DNA from: Deltaproteobacteria bacterium
GTDB lineage: Bacteria; Myxococcota; Kuafuiibacteriia; Kuafuiibacteriales; Kuafuiibacteriaceae
Assembly: GCA_011526105.1 (NCBI GenBank)
Contig: WYAZ01000135.1
Location: forward strand, 1 to 64,000
Length of the DNA stretch: 64,000 bases
Direction: 5' to 3'
The notes beneath the pieces were generated by a model. It searched no databases. It had not been told where the DNA came from and saw only the letters and a list, made by a program, of their open reading frames with translations. Numbering within the stretch: position 1 is the first letter of the stretch; every line of letters begins with the position of its first letter. Positions 41,286 through 50,637 of this stretch are shown here, one piece after another. Made by a program: the position numbers and the translations under genes.

Positions 41286-44200
41286 ATGAACACTGCGAAG
41301 GCCGCCTGGCGAAGCCTCGCGACCGCGACCGCTGGGGCGATGCTCCTGACGGCCGTTGGTTGCTTGGGACGGAACGACGACATCAACCGGGTGCAGCCTG
41401 GTTACGTGACGAAGGCGATCTTCGAGCAGGACAGCGAGTGGTACTACAACCGTACCCTCGTCAAGTCCGACGTCACGAACGCCATCGCCTGGGAAGGCAT
41501 GAGCGTCTCGATGGGTCTCGAGCGCATCAAGTGGCGCGTCGAAGAGAACCACCTCTTCGCGTACCGCGCGCACGAAGCGCTGCCCGGCTCCGAGTTCGAG
41601 AACTACGAAGGCACCATCGGCTTCGAAGGATCGGCCATCGGCGTCTGGCCGATCACGAGTCACTTCGACATCCGTCGTGGCTACGAGGCATTGTCGGGTC
41701 AGGAGACGAACATCATCGATGAGAACACCGAAGATCGTCCCTGGCACGAGCGCGACTACATGCGCGTCGACTGGTCGGAGAACCTGATCGAAAAGAGCGA
41801 TTGGGCCGGCTCCAGCCCCGGATGGATCGTCAACGCGATCTCCACCGGCAAGCAGTGGACCAATCTGCAGACCAAGCCGACCGACCCCTTTGCGGCGCGC
41901 TTCTCCAGCGACTACATCGAGGTCACCGAGCAGGCCTTCTTGGCCATGGACATCTACACCTGCGCCGAGTTCACTGGCTTCGCGTCTTCGGGCTATCAGA
42001 ACTGCGGATACGGCGAGGCCATGTTGCGCCACTCCTTCAAGCGCATCGCCGAGGAGTCCGACTTCATTCCCCGCGAGTTCCCCGACTCCGTCGTTCGCAC
42101 TGGTCCGGACGGCGAAGAGATCACCGACCCGGTCACGGGCGAGGTCCTCCGCGAGCCGGTCTTCGACCGCTTCGGCTACTTCCGCTCCGAGCGGCTCACC
42201 TACGACCGCGGCTACGGCACCACCGAGAGCGGCCGCCTCTACCGCGCGCAGCTCTTCAACATCTGGGAGCGTCACACGGACGACGCCGGGCGCGTTCTCC
42301 CCGAGGCCCAGCGCACGCCGAAACCCATCATCTACTACACCAACTACGACTACCCCGAGCGCTGGCGCCAGGCCGCCAACGCGGTCGCGGCGGACTACAA
42401 CCAGGTCTACACCGAGATGGTCGCCGACCTTCAGGGCATCAGCGTGGATCAGTTCCGAGCCAAGTACGGCGCGGACTTCAAGATGTACGACATCCGTCAG
42501 AACGACTGCAACGTGGCGAACGTTCGCTCCTTCGTCTCGAGCAATCCGGACCTCCTCTTCGCGGTCGAGCGCGCGGTCTGCAACAACGGCACCGCTTGCC
42601 CCGCGGATCCGCTGACCATGGTCGGCGTGGGTAACCTCGCGGAGGTCTGCACCTCCCTCGAGGCCGCCACCGTGCGCGAAGACGGCACCTCCGAGTTCGA
42701 GTGGCAGCGCCTCGGCGACGTTCGCTACAGCTTCGTCGCGTACCTGCCCACCGCACAGATGTCGCCTTGGGGCGGCTACGGTCCCAACCACCCCGATCCC
42801 CTCACCGGCGAGATCATCTCCGCCACCGCTTGGATCCGTGGCTTCTACTACGAGATGGGGGCCGCCAACGTCCTCGACGTGCTCGACCTCATGAACGACA
42901 AGAAGACGATCGACGAGATCGTCCACGGTCAGGACATCCGCCGCCAGATCACCGAGTCCCAGAAGCGCGCCGCCACAATGCGGTCGCAGAAGGCCAGCCC
43001 CGAGCTGGTCCAGCGCATCTCGAACCGCATGGGTGAGCTCGGCCAGACCAAGGACGACCTCCTCCGCGAGGTCGACCCGAACTGGCAGATGAACCGCATG
43101 AAGCGGATCAACGGCACGCGTCCCGAGCAGGAGCACCTCAAGAGCCAGGAGTTCGAGAAGCTCTTCGCCGGTCCGAGCTGGGGTCAGGACAACAACGCGC
43201 TCCCCGAGCAGTTCAAGAACGACGTCGAGTACATGGCCACCATGGAAGGCCGCGTCCAGATGGGCAACCCGATGTCCCCCCGCCGCATGGACGCGCTTCG
43301 CAAGCTCTCCAGCGCCGGCTACTGCTTCCTGCAGCAGGACGTCGACCCCTACTACGAGAGCCTCGCGGAGTTCGTGAAGGACATGCCGCGTGACGAGGCC
43401 TACAACTTCATCGTCGACGGCATGATCCGGCACGTCATGGCGCACGAGCTCGGCCACAACGTCGGTCTTCGCCACAACTTCGAGAGCTCCTACGACTCGC
43501 TGAACTACTACCCCGAGTTCTGGCGGTACTTCTCCTCGGGCGATGAGGAGAAGAAGGCGAACCACTGGGACGTTCGTCGGGTGTCGTCGGTCATGGAGTA
43601 CGCGCCCAGCAAGGGCCGCATCTTCGCCGACCACCTCGGCCCCTACGATGTTGCTGCCATTCGCTTCGGCTACGCCAACCAGGTTCACGTCTTTGGCGAC
43701 GCGAGCATCCAGGGCGGTCGCGACCTGTACCGCTGGCGCATGCTGAACGACTACACCAAGCTGCCCGAGCACCTCTGCCCCGGCTGCTCGGCCGAGGAGC
43801 AGACCAACAAGATCCTCGACCGCCGCTGGGTGAGCTTCGATCCGCAGAACCCGCCGGCGAACGAAGTCCCTTATGCGTTCTGCTCCGATGAGTACGCGTA
43901 CGGTACGCCCACCCCGTTCTGCCAGACCGGCGACTTCGGCTCGAACGTCCGCGAGATCTTCGCGGACATGTACGTGAGCTGGTCCGGGTACTTCCCGTTC
44001 AACAACTTCGCCCGCGAGCGCCTCTCGCCCGCGGCGTGGTCACCAACCAACGCGCTCATCCCGGCCATTCGCGCCATGGGCTACACGACCCGCGTGGGCC
44101 AGTGGCTGTACTACTACAGCGCCCTCGACAACTCCTTCCTCGAGACCGACCTCGGGCAGGACATGGTCACCACCATCGCGCAGGGCCTGAACATGGCCGC

Positions 44201-45146
44201 CGAGGTCATCAGCACGCCGGAGCCCATCCGCTTCTGCCTGAACCAGGGCGTGTTCATGCCGTACTTCTTCTTCAACGGCTGCGATCAGTATGCGCCGCTG
44301 AACAGCGCGTACGCGACCGACGCCGAGATGATCCAGGTGCCCCTGGGTGATGGGCGCCCGGTCTCTCTCGGGCTCAGCGACGATTTCGTCGACTGGCAGT
44401 GGAACTTCATCGGTTCGTACTTCGACAAGGAGAACGTCCTTTTGTACCTGGGCCTGTTCCGGCCCACGTTCTTCCGCTTCAACTACGAGCTCGACGTTCG
44501 AACCTACTACCTGAGCCTCTTCCGGCTGTTCGAACCGGAGCTTCGGAAGTTCTACGAGAACATCATCACCACCAACACGAACCTCCTCTACTTCTCCGAC
44601 ATCGTCGGGGTAGCAGAGAGCGTCGGTTCGTACTGGTGCCGCGACGAGAACGACCCGACCATCGCCGCGCTCGGTCACTACGAGCCACGCCGTTTGATCG
44701 ACCCCGAGCTCGGCACTTCGCTGCCGGGCCCGACCAGCAACTGCGTGAACCCGGCCCCGATTTACCCGCAGATCCTGTCGAACCTGCCCTTCTCGGCGAT
44801 GTTCTACGCCCACGCGCTCTTCTCGAACCCGTTCGACACCGAGCTCGACATGGGCAAGTCGCTGAAGGTCTTCGTGCTCGGCTCGGACGACGAGCCCGTG
44901 GACTGGCGTGCACTCCCGGCCGCGGAGATCTGCTCCGTGACCGACCGTTGGACGGGGCTCGAGTACCGGGCCATCCGTCAGCCGGGTGAAATCGCTCACC
45001 TCGGCTGCATGCTGATCGAGAAGGCCCAAGAGGCTCAGACCCTCTGGGAGCAGCAGCAGGACAGCGACTTCCTCCACCGAGTGTGGCGCGAGTGGTTCGA
45101 GAAACTCGAATACAGCCGCGACCTAAGCCGCGTCTTCGACCGCTGA
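41286..45146 (+). CDS. Giant lipoprotein zinc metalloprotease (metzincin-like), copy 1
   Basis: 1286-residue predicted lipoprotein; signal ends at TAVGC (Cys26). The catalytic site is HELGHNVGLRH, His720, Glu721, His724 and His730, an HExxHxxGxxH metzincin motif, with a Met-turn-like SSVMEY about 50 residues later and GPYDVAAIRFGY after it. This resembles the DUF4953/DUF5117 zinc-dependent metalloprotease group. Segments shared with the next gene include ENTEDRPWHERDYMRVDW and FRAKYGADFKMYDIRQNDC. The ATG at 41286 is chosen for GGAGG at 41274-41278 and the signal peptide. Expected at the cell surface or periplasm; substrate unknown. Confidence 0.9.
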   Translation: MNTAKAAWRSLATATAGAMLLTAVGCLGRNDDINRVQPGYVTKAIFEQDSEWYYNRTLVKSDVTNAIAWEGMSVSMGLERIKWRVEENHLFAYRAHEALPGSEFENYEGTIGFEGSAIGVWPITSHFDIRRGYEALSGQETNIIDENTEDRPWHERDYMRVDWSENLIEKSDWAGSSPGWIVNAISTGKQWTNLQTKPTDPFAARFSSDYIEVTEQAFLAMDIYTCAEFTGFASSGYQNCGYGEAMLRHSFKRIAEESDFIPREFPDSVVRTGPDGEEITDPVTGEVLREPVFDRFGYFRSERLTYDRGYGTTESGRLYRAQLFNIWERHTDDAGRVLPEAQRTPKPIIYYTNYDYPERWRQAANAVAADYNQVYTEMVADLQGISVDQFRAKYGADFKMYDIRQNDCNVANVRSFVSSNPDLLFAVERAVCNNGTACPADPLTMVGVGNLAEVCTSLEAATVREDGTSEFEWQRLGDVRYSFVAYLPTAQMSPWGGYGPNHPDPLTGEIISATAWIRGFYYEMGAANVLDVLDLMNDKKTIDEIVHGQDIRRQITESQKRAATMRSQKASPELVQRISNRMGELGQTKDDLLREVDPNWQMNRMKRINGTRPEQEHLKSQEFEKLFAGPSWGQDNNALPEQFKNDVEYMATMEGRVQMGNPMSPRRMDALRKLSSAGYCFLQQDVDPYYESLAEFVKDMPRDEAYNFIVDGMIRHVMAHELGHNVGLRHNFESSYDSLNYYPEFWRYFSSGDEEKKANHWDVRRVSSVMEYAPSKGRIFADHLGPYDVAAIRFGYANQVHVFGDASIQGGRDLYRWRMLNDYTKLPEHLCPGCSAEEQTNKILDRRWVSFDPQNPPANEVPYAFCSDEYAYGTPTPFCQTGDFGSNVREIFADMYVSWSGYFPFNNFARERLSPAAWSPTNALIPAIRAMGYTTRVGQWLYYYSALDNSFLETDLGQDMVTTIAQGLNMAAEVISTPEPIRFCLNQGVFMPYFFFNGCDQYAPLNSAYATDAEMIQVPLGDGRPVSLGLSDDFVDWQWNFIGSYFDKENVLLYLGLFRPTFFRFNYELDVRTYYLSLFRLFEPELRKFYENIITTNTNLLYFSDIVGVAESVGSYWCRDENDPTIAALGHYEPRRLIDPELGTSLPGPTSNCVNPAPIYPQILSNLPFSAMFYAHALFSNPFDTELDMGKSLKVFVLGSDDEPVDWRALPAAEICSVTDRWTGLEYRAIRQPGEIAHLGCMLIEKAQEAQTLWEQQQDSDFLHRVWREWFEKLEYSRDLSRVFDR

Positions 45147-45181
45147 GATTGATGCGAGAGCAGATGAGGAGAATGACGATT

Positions 45182-48100
45182 ATGAATACCAAGATTGCAT
45201 CAGCACTCGTACTCGGCGGCTTGCTCGCTTCGGCTTGCGGTGACGTGAAGACGATCGACCGCACTCAGCCGAACGCGATTCACAAGTCGCAGTTCGCAGG
45301 ACTTTGGCATTACCGAGCGACCATCATCGACTCGGAGCCCGGCGGCGACTTCGCCGTCGACGGCTACGCCTCCGGTCTGGACAAGCTCCGATGGGACATC
45401 ACCGAGGACATGCTCGTCGGCTACCGAAGCTACGAGTTCGTGCCCTACGGTGAGGGCCTGGACGACGCCGGCCGGGACTTCTTCGGTTCCCCGGTGGTGG
45501 CCTACGCCATCGAGAGCCACTTCGACATTCAGCGCGACTACAACGCCGCCACGGGCGTGCAGTCGAACGTGATCGTCGAGAACACCACGGACCGCCCCTG
45601 GCACGAGCGCGCGTACATGCGCGTCGACTGGTCGCAGAACATGGTCGGTACGCCGGCTCGGTTCTGGACCGGCTGGGTGAACTACCCAGAGGCCTACTTC
45701 AGCGGTACCGCGCTCGCGAGCCACTACATCCGTGACCACGAAGAGACCAACATCGACCGTCCGGTCTTTACCGAGGACTACTTCGACGTCACGAACCGCT
45801 ACAACATCGATCCGGATCCTTACTACTGCTACGTCATGCTGGTCTTCAACGGCGTGCCGAGCTGCGGTGGTCAGCGCGTCAAGGTTCGCGTGGCCTTCAA
45901 GAAGATCGACCCCACGGACGACTACCAGTCCATGATCTACCCGGATAGCCTCGAGATCCGGGACGACACCGGCAACGCGCTGGTCATCAACTTCGATGGA
46001 CGCATCTGTGATGCGGAGCGGGACCCGTCGGACTGCCGCGTGGCCACCGTCCCTTACTGGGAGGCCTTCGGCAACATCCGCACCATGCGCACCGCGTTCG
46101 ACCGCGAGCGCTTCCTCACCCGGACCGGTCGTATCTACCTCGCCGGTCGATTCGACCTCTGGCAGGACAGCTACAACGACGCCACTGGCGCGCTCATCCC
46201 GTTCGCGGACCGCGCCCCTCGGCCCATCGTCTACCACCTCAACGCGGACTTCCCGGATCAAGAGTCCGAGAACGACGTGGGTATGGTCGCCGCCGCCAAT
46301 CGCATGGCGGAAGAGTGGAGCAATCCCTTCGACGAGACCGTCGCCTACCTCCAGGGCATGATCACCGCGGACGGCCGCGGCGACATCGGCGCCCTTCGCG
46401 CCAAGTACGGCCAAGACTTCCGCATGTTCCAGAGCAAGCGGAACAGCTGCAGCGTCGTGGGCGTACGCCAGTACGTGCTGAGCCGTCCCGAGGCTGAGCG
46501 CGAGGCCTACGAGCAGATCGTGACCCGCGTGGGTGGTGGATTGAACCGTCTCGCCCGCGGAAACATCCGCGAGGTCTGCGCGGCCATTCAGTTCCACGAG
46601 ATCAACAACCTCGGCTACACCATGGATCCCAAGAAGGTGGATGAGGAGCAGGGCAAGCTGCTCGCGTTCCAGTGGGAGCGTCAGGGCGACACCCGCTACA
46701 ACTTCCAGAACTACGTCGAGCAGTTCCAGCCGCAGGGCCCCTGGGGCGTGGTTGTGCCCAGCCGCGACCCGGAGACCGGCGAGCTCATCGGAACCACCGC
46801 GAACATCTTCGGTGGCGCCAATGACAGCATCGCGTACCGCGAGGTCGATCGCATTCAGTGGCTGAACGGCGAGCTCGACGACAACGAGCTTCTCCGTGGC
46901 TCGGTCACGCGCGAGGTCGTCTCGTCTCGTCGACCCACCGGCCGTGCCACCAACGGCATGCACAAGGACGTCCGTCAGGCGCTCAACGCCAACGACTCCG
47001 ACCTCGTGAAGAAGGCCGGCGCGCTGCTCTTCCGCGAGACCCCCATCAACGAGGAAGGCGACCGTTTCCAGCGCCTCTTTGGCGGTACCGACATCGAGCG
47101 CGAGCTGCTCGTGACCGACGAGATCCTGCGAGGATTCGCTGGCCCTCTCGCCTACCAGCCGAGCACCGGGGCTCCCGCGCCGCGTGAGCTCGTGGGCCTC
47201 CTCGACCAGAACGTCTTCCCAGGCAATGTCTCCGAAGACGCCATGGCCAAGGCCTCACCCGTCAACTGGGGCTCGACCCTCGACGACAACGAGTATTTCG
47301 CCGCCTTCAAGAAGATGGCCGGCGAAGGTGTCGAGTTCGCCGACTTCTTCGACCTGACCACCTCTGGTCTGGCCGAGGAGTTCCGAGGCAAGCCGCGGGA
47401 CGAGACGTTCCAGTGGCTGCGCACTCGCCTCTACACCACGGTCAACGGCCACGAGGTCGGTCACGCCATCGGTCTCGAGCACAACTTCGGCGCGTCCATG
47501 GACGCCATGAACTACAAGCCGGACTTCTGGGCGCAGTACTGGAACAACAAGCAGAGCCCGAACAACAAGCACCGGGGCGAAGAGTTCAAGTACGCCTCCA
47601 TCATGGACTACGGCTTCAACGTCGCCACCGAGTTCCTCCACGGTGTGGGCGAGTACGATAAAGCGGCCATCCGTTTCATGTACGGCGAGCTCGTGGACGT
47701 CTGGAACCCGGAGAAGGTCGTGATTCCAGATCCCCGCAAGTATGGCAGCTTCGCACGTCGCTGCGGTCACGACACCGCCGGCTGGAGCCTCAGCTCCATC
47801 GGCTTCTGGCTCGACTACAAGTCGCTCCCGAACCTCGTGGGCACCACCCCCGAGTACGACGAGAACGGCGAGAGGGTGGAGAGCCAGGTCGAGCGGTACT
47901 ACCGAGATCTGGTGGGACGCATCGAGGCGAACGCCGCCGCGAACAGCTCTATCTCCGACTGCTACCTGCTGATCGCAGACCTCACGCAGCTCATCGCTCA
48001 GATCGACGATCTTCCGGCCAAGCCGGAGAGCATCCATGGCGCACGAATGATCGCGCCCATGGAAGAGCTGATCAACCAGCAGCGCAGCATCATCCTCAAC

Positions 48101-49597
48101 ACCCCCGAGTGGGACGACGCCGCGACGAACGAGGACGAGTCGAAGAACGGCAAGGATGACGACGGCGATGGCATCGCCGATGACTCCGGTTTCGGCTGTG
48201 AAGACGAGCCCTGGCTCGACGGCAATGGCGTCCAGCTCACGGACATCGAGGGCGTGCCGCTTCGTCGTCGCAAGGCCAACACCTGCTACGAAGAGGTCTT
48301 CCACCGAGTTCCCTACGAGTTCTGCCCGGACGAGTACGCCGGCTACAACCCGGGTTGCCAGCCCTGGGACCACGGCGCGGACTTCGAAGAGCAGATCGAC
48401 TACATCGTCAACCGGTACGAGGGTAACTATTACTTCGACTACTTCCGCCGCGACCGCGTGAACTACGGCAACCCGCGCAGCCACATGGCTCGCCTGGAGT
48501 CCCGCACGTTCTTCCACATGGTCAACGCGTTCAGGTACTACCTGTTCTACCGCCGCTCGGCGCTCGCCGACACCCCGGTGGTCCAGAAGTGGCTGAATGC
48601 TGCCTTCAAGGGAGTCAACTTCCTCGAGCGCATCATCCAGGCGCCAGAGCCGGGTCGGTACTGCTTGAACACCGCCACGAACATCTACGTGGAGGAGGGC
48701 AAGAACACGCTGCCCAGCTGTGACAGCCCCATTGATCTCGGGCTCGGTATGGAGGGCGGCAAGTACTACAACACCGCTTGGACGAACGAGTACTACTACA
48801 AGCCGAACCGCATCGGCATGTTCTACGACAAGCTCGCGGCGATCCGTCAGATGACCACCTCATCGGGCCGATTCATCCGCGACTTCTCGGACTTGTTTGA
48901 CCGACGAGCCTTCTCGCTCGGGTACCTCCGCGCTTGGGAAGATCCGATCATCCAGCGCTTCTCCGGCCTCATCCGTGGTGACCACGATGGCTACCGTTCG
49001 GCGATCTTGCGTGATCCCGACACGAACGAGCCCTACGTGCGCTACATGCCCTTCTTTGATGAGGAGGACGCCGAGACCGGAGCTTCGGTTCAGCTCAGCC
49101 TGAACACCGCCCCGAAGATCGAGCCGGCTTGGTCGTGGACGCTACAGTATTACGCGTTGGCCTACGCCATCTCGAACTTCTCTTCGATCAACGACTCTTC
49201 ACCGGAGTTCTACCGGTTCACGAAGATCTCGATCCCGGGTACCCCGGAAGACGTGATCTACCCGGCGTCGATGCCGCTGGTTGAGTTCACGGATCCCGAG
49301 ACCCGGCTTCGATATCGCGCGCCGGACATCGAGGCGAAGGGCCGTCAGACGCTCTTCCCGATCACCCCGCGCGTGAACCGACCGAACCGCTGGGGCATTG
49401 GTGCGGACCTCCTTCGCGAGGCCAACCGCGTCCTGACCGAGGAGTATCAGCCCAACGAGGTGGCCTGTCGGGCCGCCAACGACCCACGCTCGACTGCGTG
49501 CCAGGCGTTCAACGCCGCGCACCAGAGCTTGCGCGAGACGGTGGGCTTCATCGACATCATGCGGCGCTTCAACCGACGCGCCGAGATGCCTCGCTAG
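45182..49597 (+). CDS. Giant lipoprotein zinc metalloprotease (metzincin-like), copy 2
   Basis: 1471-residue lipoprotein; signal ends at ASAC (Cys19). The catalytic site is HEVGHAIGLEH (His757, Glu758, His761, His767) with Met-turn SIMDY and GEYDKAAIRFMYG. It is a paralogue of the previous gene, sharing ENTTDRPWHERAYMRVDW, ALRAKYGQDFRMF and further blocks, but carries an insertion with a DDDGDGIADD calcium-type loop (about residues 990-1010) absent from copy 1. AGGAG lies ten bases before the ATG at 45182. Only 35 bases separate it from copy 1, so the two are one transcription unit, closed by the hairpin at 49607. Confidence 0.91.
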   Translation: MNTKIASALVLGGLLASACGDVKTIDRTQPNAIHKSQFAGLWHYRATIIDSEPGGDFAVDGYASGLDKLRWDITEDMLVGYRSYEFVPYGEGLDDAGRDFFGSPVVAYAIESHFDIQRDYNAATGVQSNVIVENTTDRPWHERAYMRVDWSQNMVGTPARFWTGWVNYPEAYFSGTALASHYIRDHEETNIDRPVFTEDYFDVTNRYNIDPDPYYCYVMLVFNGVPSCGGQRVKVRVAFKKIDPTDDYQSMIYPDSLEIRDDTGNALVINFDGRICDAERDPSDCRVATVPYWEAFGNIRTMRTAFDRERFLTRTGRIYLAGRFDLWQDSYNDATGALIPFADRAPRPIVYHLNADFPDQESENDVGMVAAANRMAEEWSNPFDETVAYLQGMITADGRGDIGALRAKYGQDFRMFQSKRNSCSVVGVRQYVLSRPEAEREAYEQIVTRVGGGLNRLARGNIREVCAAIQFHEINNLGYTMDPKKVDEEQGKLLAFQWERQGDTRYNFQNYVEQFQPQGPWGVVVPSRDPETGELIGTTANIFGGANDSIAYREVDRIQWLNGELDDNELLRGSVTREVVSSRRPTGRATNGMHKDVRQALNANDSDLVKKAGALLFRETPINEEGDRFQRLFGGTDIERELLVTDEILRGFAGPLAYQPSTGAPAPRELVGLLDQNVFPGNVSEDAMAKASPVNWGSTLDDNEYFAAFKKMAGEGVEFADFFDLTTSGLAEEFRGKPRDETFQWLRTRLYTTVNGHEVGHAIGLEHNFGASMDAMNYKPDFWAQYWNNKQSPNNKHRGEEFKYASIMDYGFNVATEFLHGVGEYDKAAIRFMYGELVDVWNPEKVVIPDPRKYGSFARRCGHDTAGWSLSSIGFWLDYKSLPNLVGTTPEYDENGERVESQVERYYRDLVGRIEANAAANSSISDCYLLIADLTQLIAQIDDLPAKPESIHGARMIAPMEELINQQRSIILNTPEWDDAATNEDESKNGKDDDGDGIADDSGFGCEDEPWLDGNGVQLTDIEGVPLRRRKANTCYEEVFHRVPYEFCPDEYAGYNPGCQPWDHGADFEEQIDYIVNRYEGNYYFDYFRRDRVNYGNPRSHMARLESRTFFHMVNAFRYYLFYRRSALADTPVVQKWLNAAFKGVNFLERIIQAPEPGRYCLNTATNIYVEEGKNTLPSCDSPIDLGLGMEGGKYYNTAWTNEYYYKPNRIGMFYDKLAAIRQMTTSSGRFIRDFSDLFDRRAFSLGYLRAWEDPIIQRFSGLIRGDHDGYRSAILRDPDTNEPYVRYMPFFDEEDAETGASVQLSLNTAPKIEPAWSWTLQYYALAYAISNFSSINDSSPEFYRFTKISIPGTPEDVIYPASMPLVEFTDPETRLRYRAPDIEAKGRQTLFPITPRVNRPNRWGIGADLLREANRVLTEEYQPNEVACRAANDPRSTACQAFNAAHQSLRETVGFIDIMRRFNRRAEMPR

Positions 49598-49606
49598 TTC
49601 GAGAAA

Positions 49607-49640
49607 GACCGATGCGCGGCAGCGTCGCTGCGCATCGGTC
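49607..49640 (+). terminator. Strong hairpin terminator after the metalloprotease pair
   Basis: GACCGATGCGC (49607-49617) pairs perfectly with GCGCATCGGTC (49630-49640); the 12-nt interior can add a short AGC/GCT pairing. The sequence then becomes pyrimidine-rich (TTCTATCTCCCCTTTCTCTTC). Located 10 bases after the stop. Best terminator in the window. Confidence 0.75.
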
Positions 49641-49703
49641 GCTTCTATCTCCCCTTTCTCTTCGCGTCTTCCTCGAGTGCGGCGGCCCCCCGGGGACCAC
49701 GCC

Positions 49704-50447
49704 TCACCAAGCGACGACTCGGCCCCACAGTTCGATCAGCACGCGTCCGGCGTCTCGCTCGGCGTTGGATTCGATGATGATCGCGGCGCTGCTGAACGTC
49801 TCGGTAGGCCGATAGTAGATCTCGAGCTCCAGCGTCTCCCCCGGCTCCATGTAGAGCGGGAACTCCGTAGCGTCCGTGAGGATCTCGTAGGAGAAGGCGC
49901 CGGTTCTAAAGAAACTGCCGCCGTTCGGGTTCGCGGTCATCACCATCCGGTTGATCGTGATCCGCTGCAGGCCGATGGAGCGCAGCTTGAAGCGCCTCAC
50001 CACGAGGTCCTTCGAGCCCGCTCGCGCGGCCATGAAGAGCGAGTTGGATTCGATCCAGAGATCACGCTGCAGGGGCCCGCTCGCGGCCTGAACCTCGGGG
50101 CGCGAGGCATAGAACTCGCTCTTGGGCTTCGACCAGACCGCGTTGGGCGTCCGAGCGATGAAGGTGATGAGGGTCGATCGGGAGAGGGCGATCGGACCGT
50201 CGTAGGGCCGAGCGGCCTCATTGCTCGGGTCGGTGCCGTCGAGCGTGTAGTAGATCTTCGAGCCGTCATCGGTCGCGCTGAGCACGATCTCGGTGTTCTT
50301 GCCGAATTCGGAGGAGGGTGGTTCGGCCCAGACCTCGATGGGGCTCTCGTTCAGGACGAGTTCAGAGTCCGGGACGTCGAGCGGGCCGCCGCAAGCGGTC
50401 ACCACGAAGGTGAGGAACACGCTCTTGGTGCCCGTTCTGGCGAACAA
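49704..50447 (-). CDS. Lipoprotein with chitobiase/beta-hexosaminidase C-terminal-type domain
   Basis: 247 residues, TTG start at 50447 supported by AGAGGAG six bases upstream. A short signal ends at VVTAC. Residues about 45-105 read SATDDGSKIYYTLDGTDPSNEAARPYDGPIAL and STLITFIAR, the CHB_HEX_C type beta-sandwich repeat. The remainder resembles the choice-of-anchor or Ig-like domains that follow it (MEPGETLELEIYYRPTET, RVLIELWGRVV). It is convergent with the metalloprotease unit and divergent from the methyltransferase gene across an AT-rich island. Confidence 0.85.
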   Translation of the reverse strand: MFARTGTKSVFLTFVVTACGGPLDVPDSELVLNESPIEVWAEPPSSEFGKNTEIVLSATDDGSKIYYTLDGTDPSNEAARPYDGPIALSRSTLITFIARTPNAVWSKPKSEFYASRPEVQAASGPLQRDLWIESNSLFMAARAGSKDLVVRRFKLRSIGLQRITINRMVMTANPNGGSFFRTGAFSYEILTDATEFPLYMEPGETLELEIYYRPTETFSSAAIIIESNAERDAGRVLIELWGRVVAW

Positions 50448-50509
50448 CTCGGACTCCTCTCGGAGGCGCCTTCGACATCCTCACCACGAGCGCCGTGACA
50501 AGGAGGCGA

Positions 50510-50580
50510 AAATAGCCCCAATGAAATATTTATATGTGGGGACCTGCCAAAAGAAAATGTAAGGGCCCTCAAAATAATTC
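50510..50580. promoter_or_regulatory. AT-rich divergent promoter region with CCCCA/TGGGG inverted repeat
   Basis: The most AT-rich stretch nearby, between divergent genes. CCCCA (50516-50520) and TGGGG (50537-50541) flank a 16-bp AT block containing AAATATTT. No -35/-10 pair of good quality could be fixed, although AATAAT lies at 50573-50578. Confidence 0.4.
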
Positions 50581-50637
50581 CTGGCCCGCCGATTTCTCGA
50601 GCTGACGCGTGTGTGTGAAAGGGGCGAAGGTGGGTGC

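Noticed and set aside
41202-43772. 856-codon minus-strand frame opposite the first metalloprotease
   Set aside because: Antisense of catalytic metzincin coding; Val/Asp/Leu-rich shadow composition.
45200-46963. 587-codon minus-strand frame opposite the second metalloprotease
   Set aside because: Antisense shadow of the paralogue's conserved blocks; no start signal or domain.
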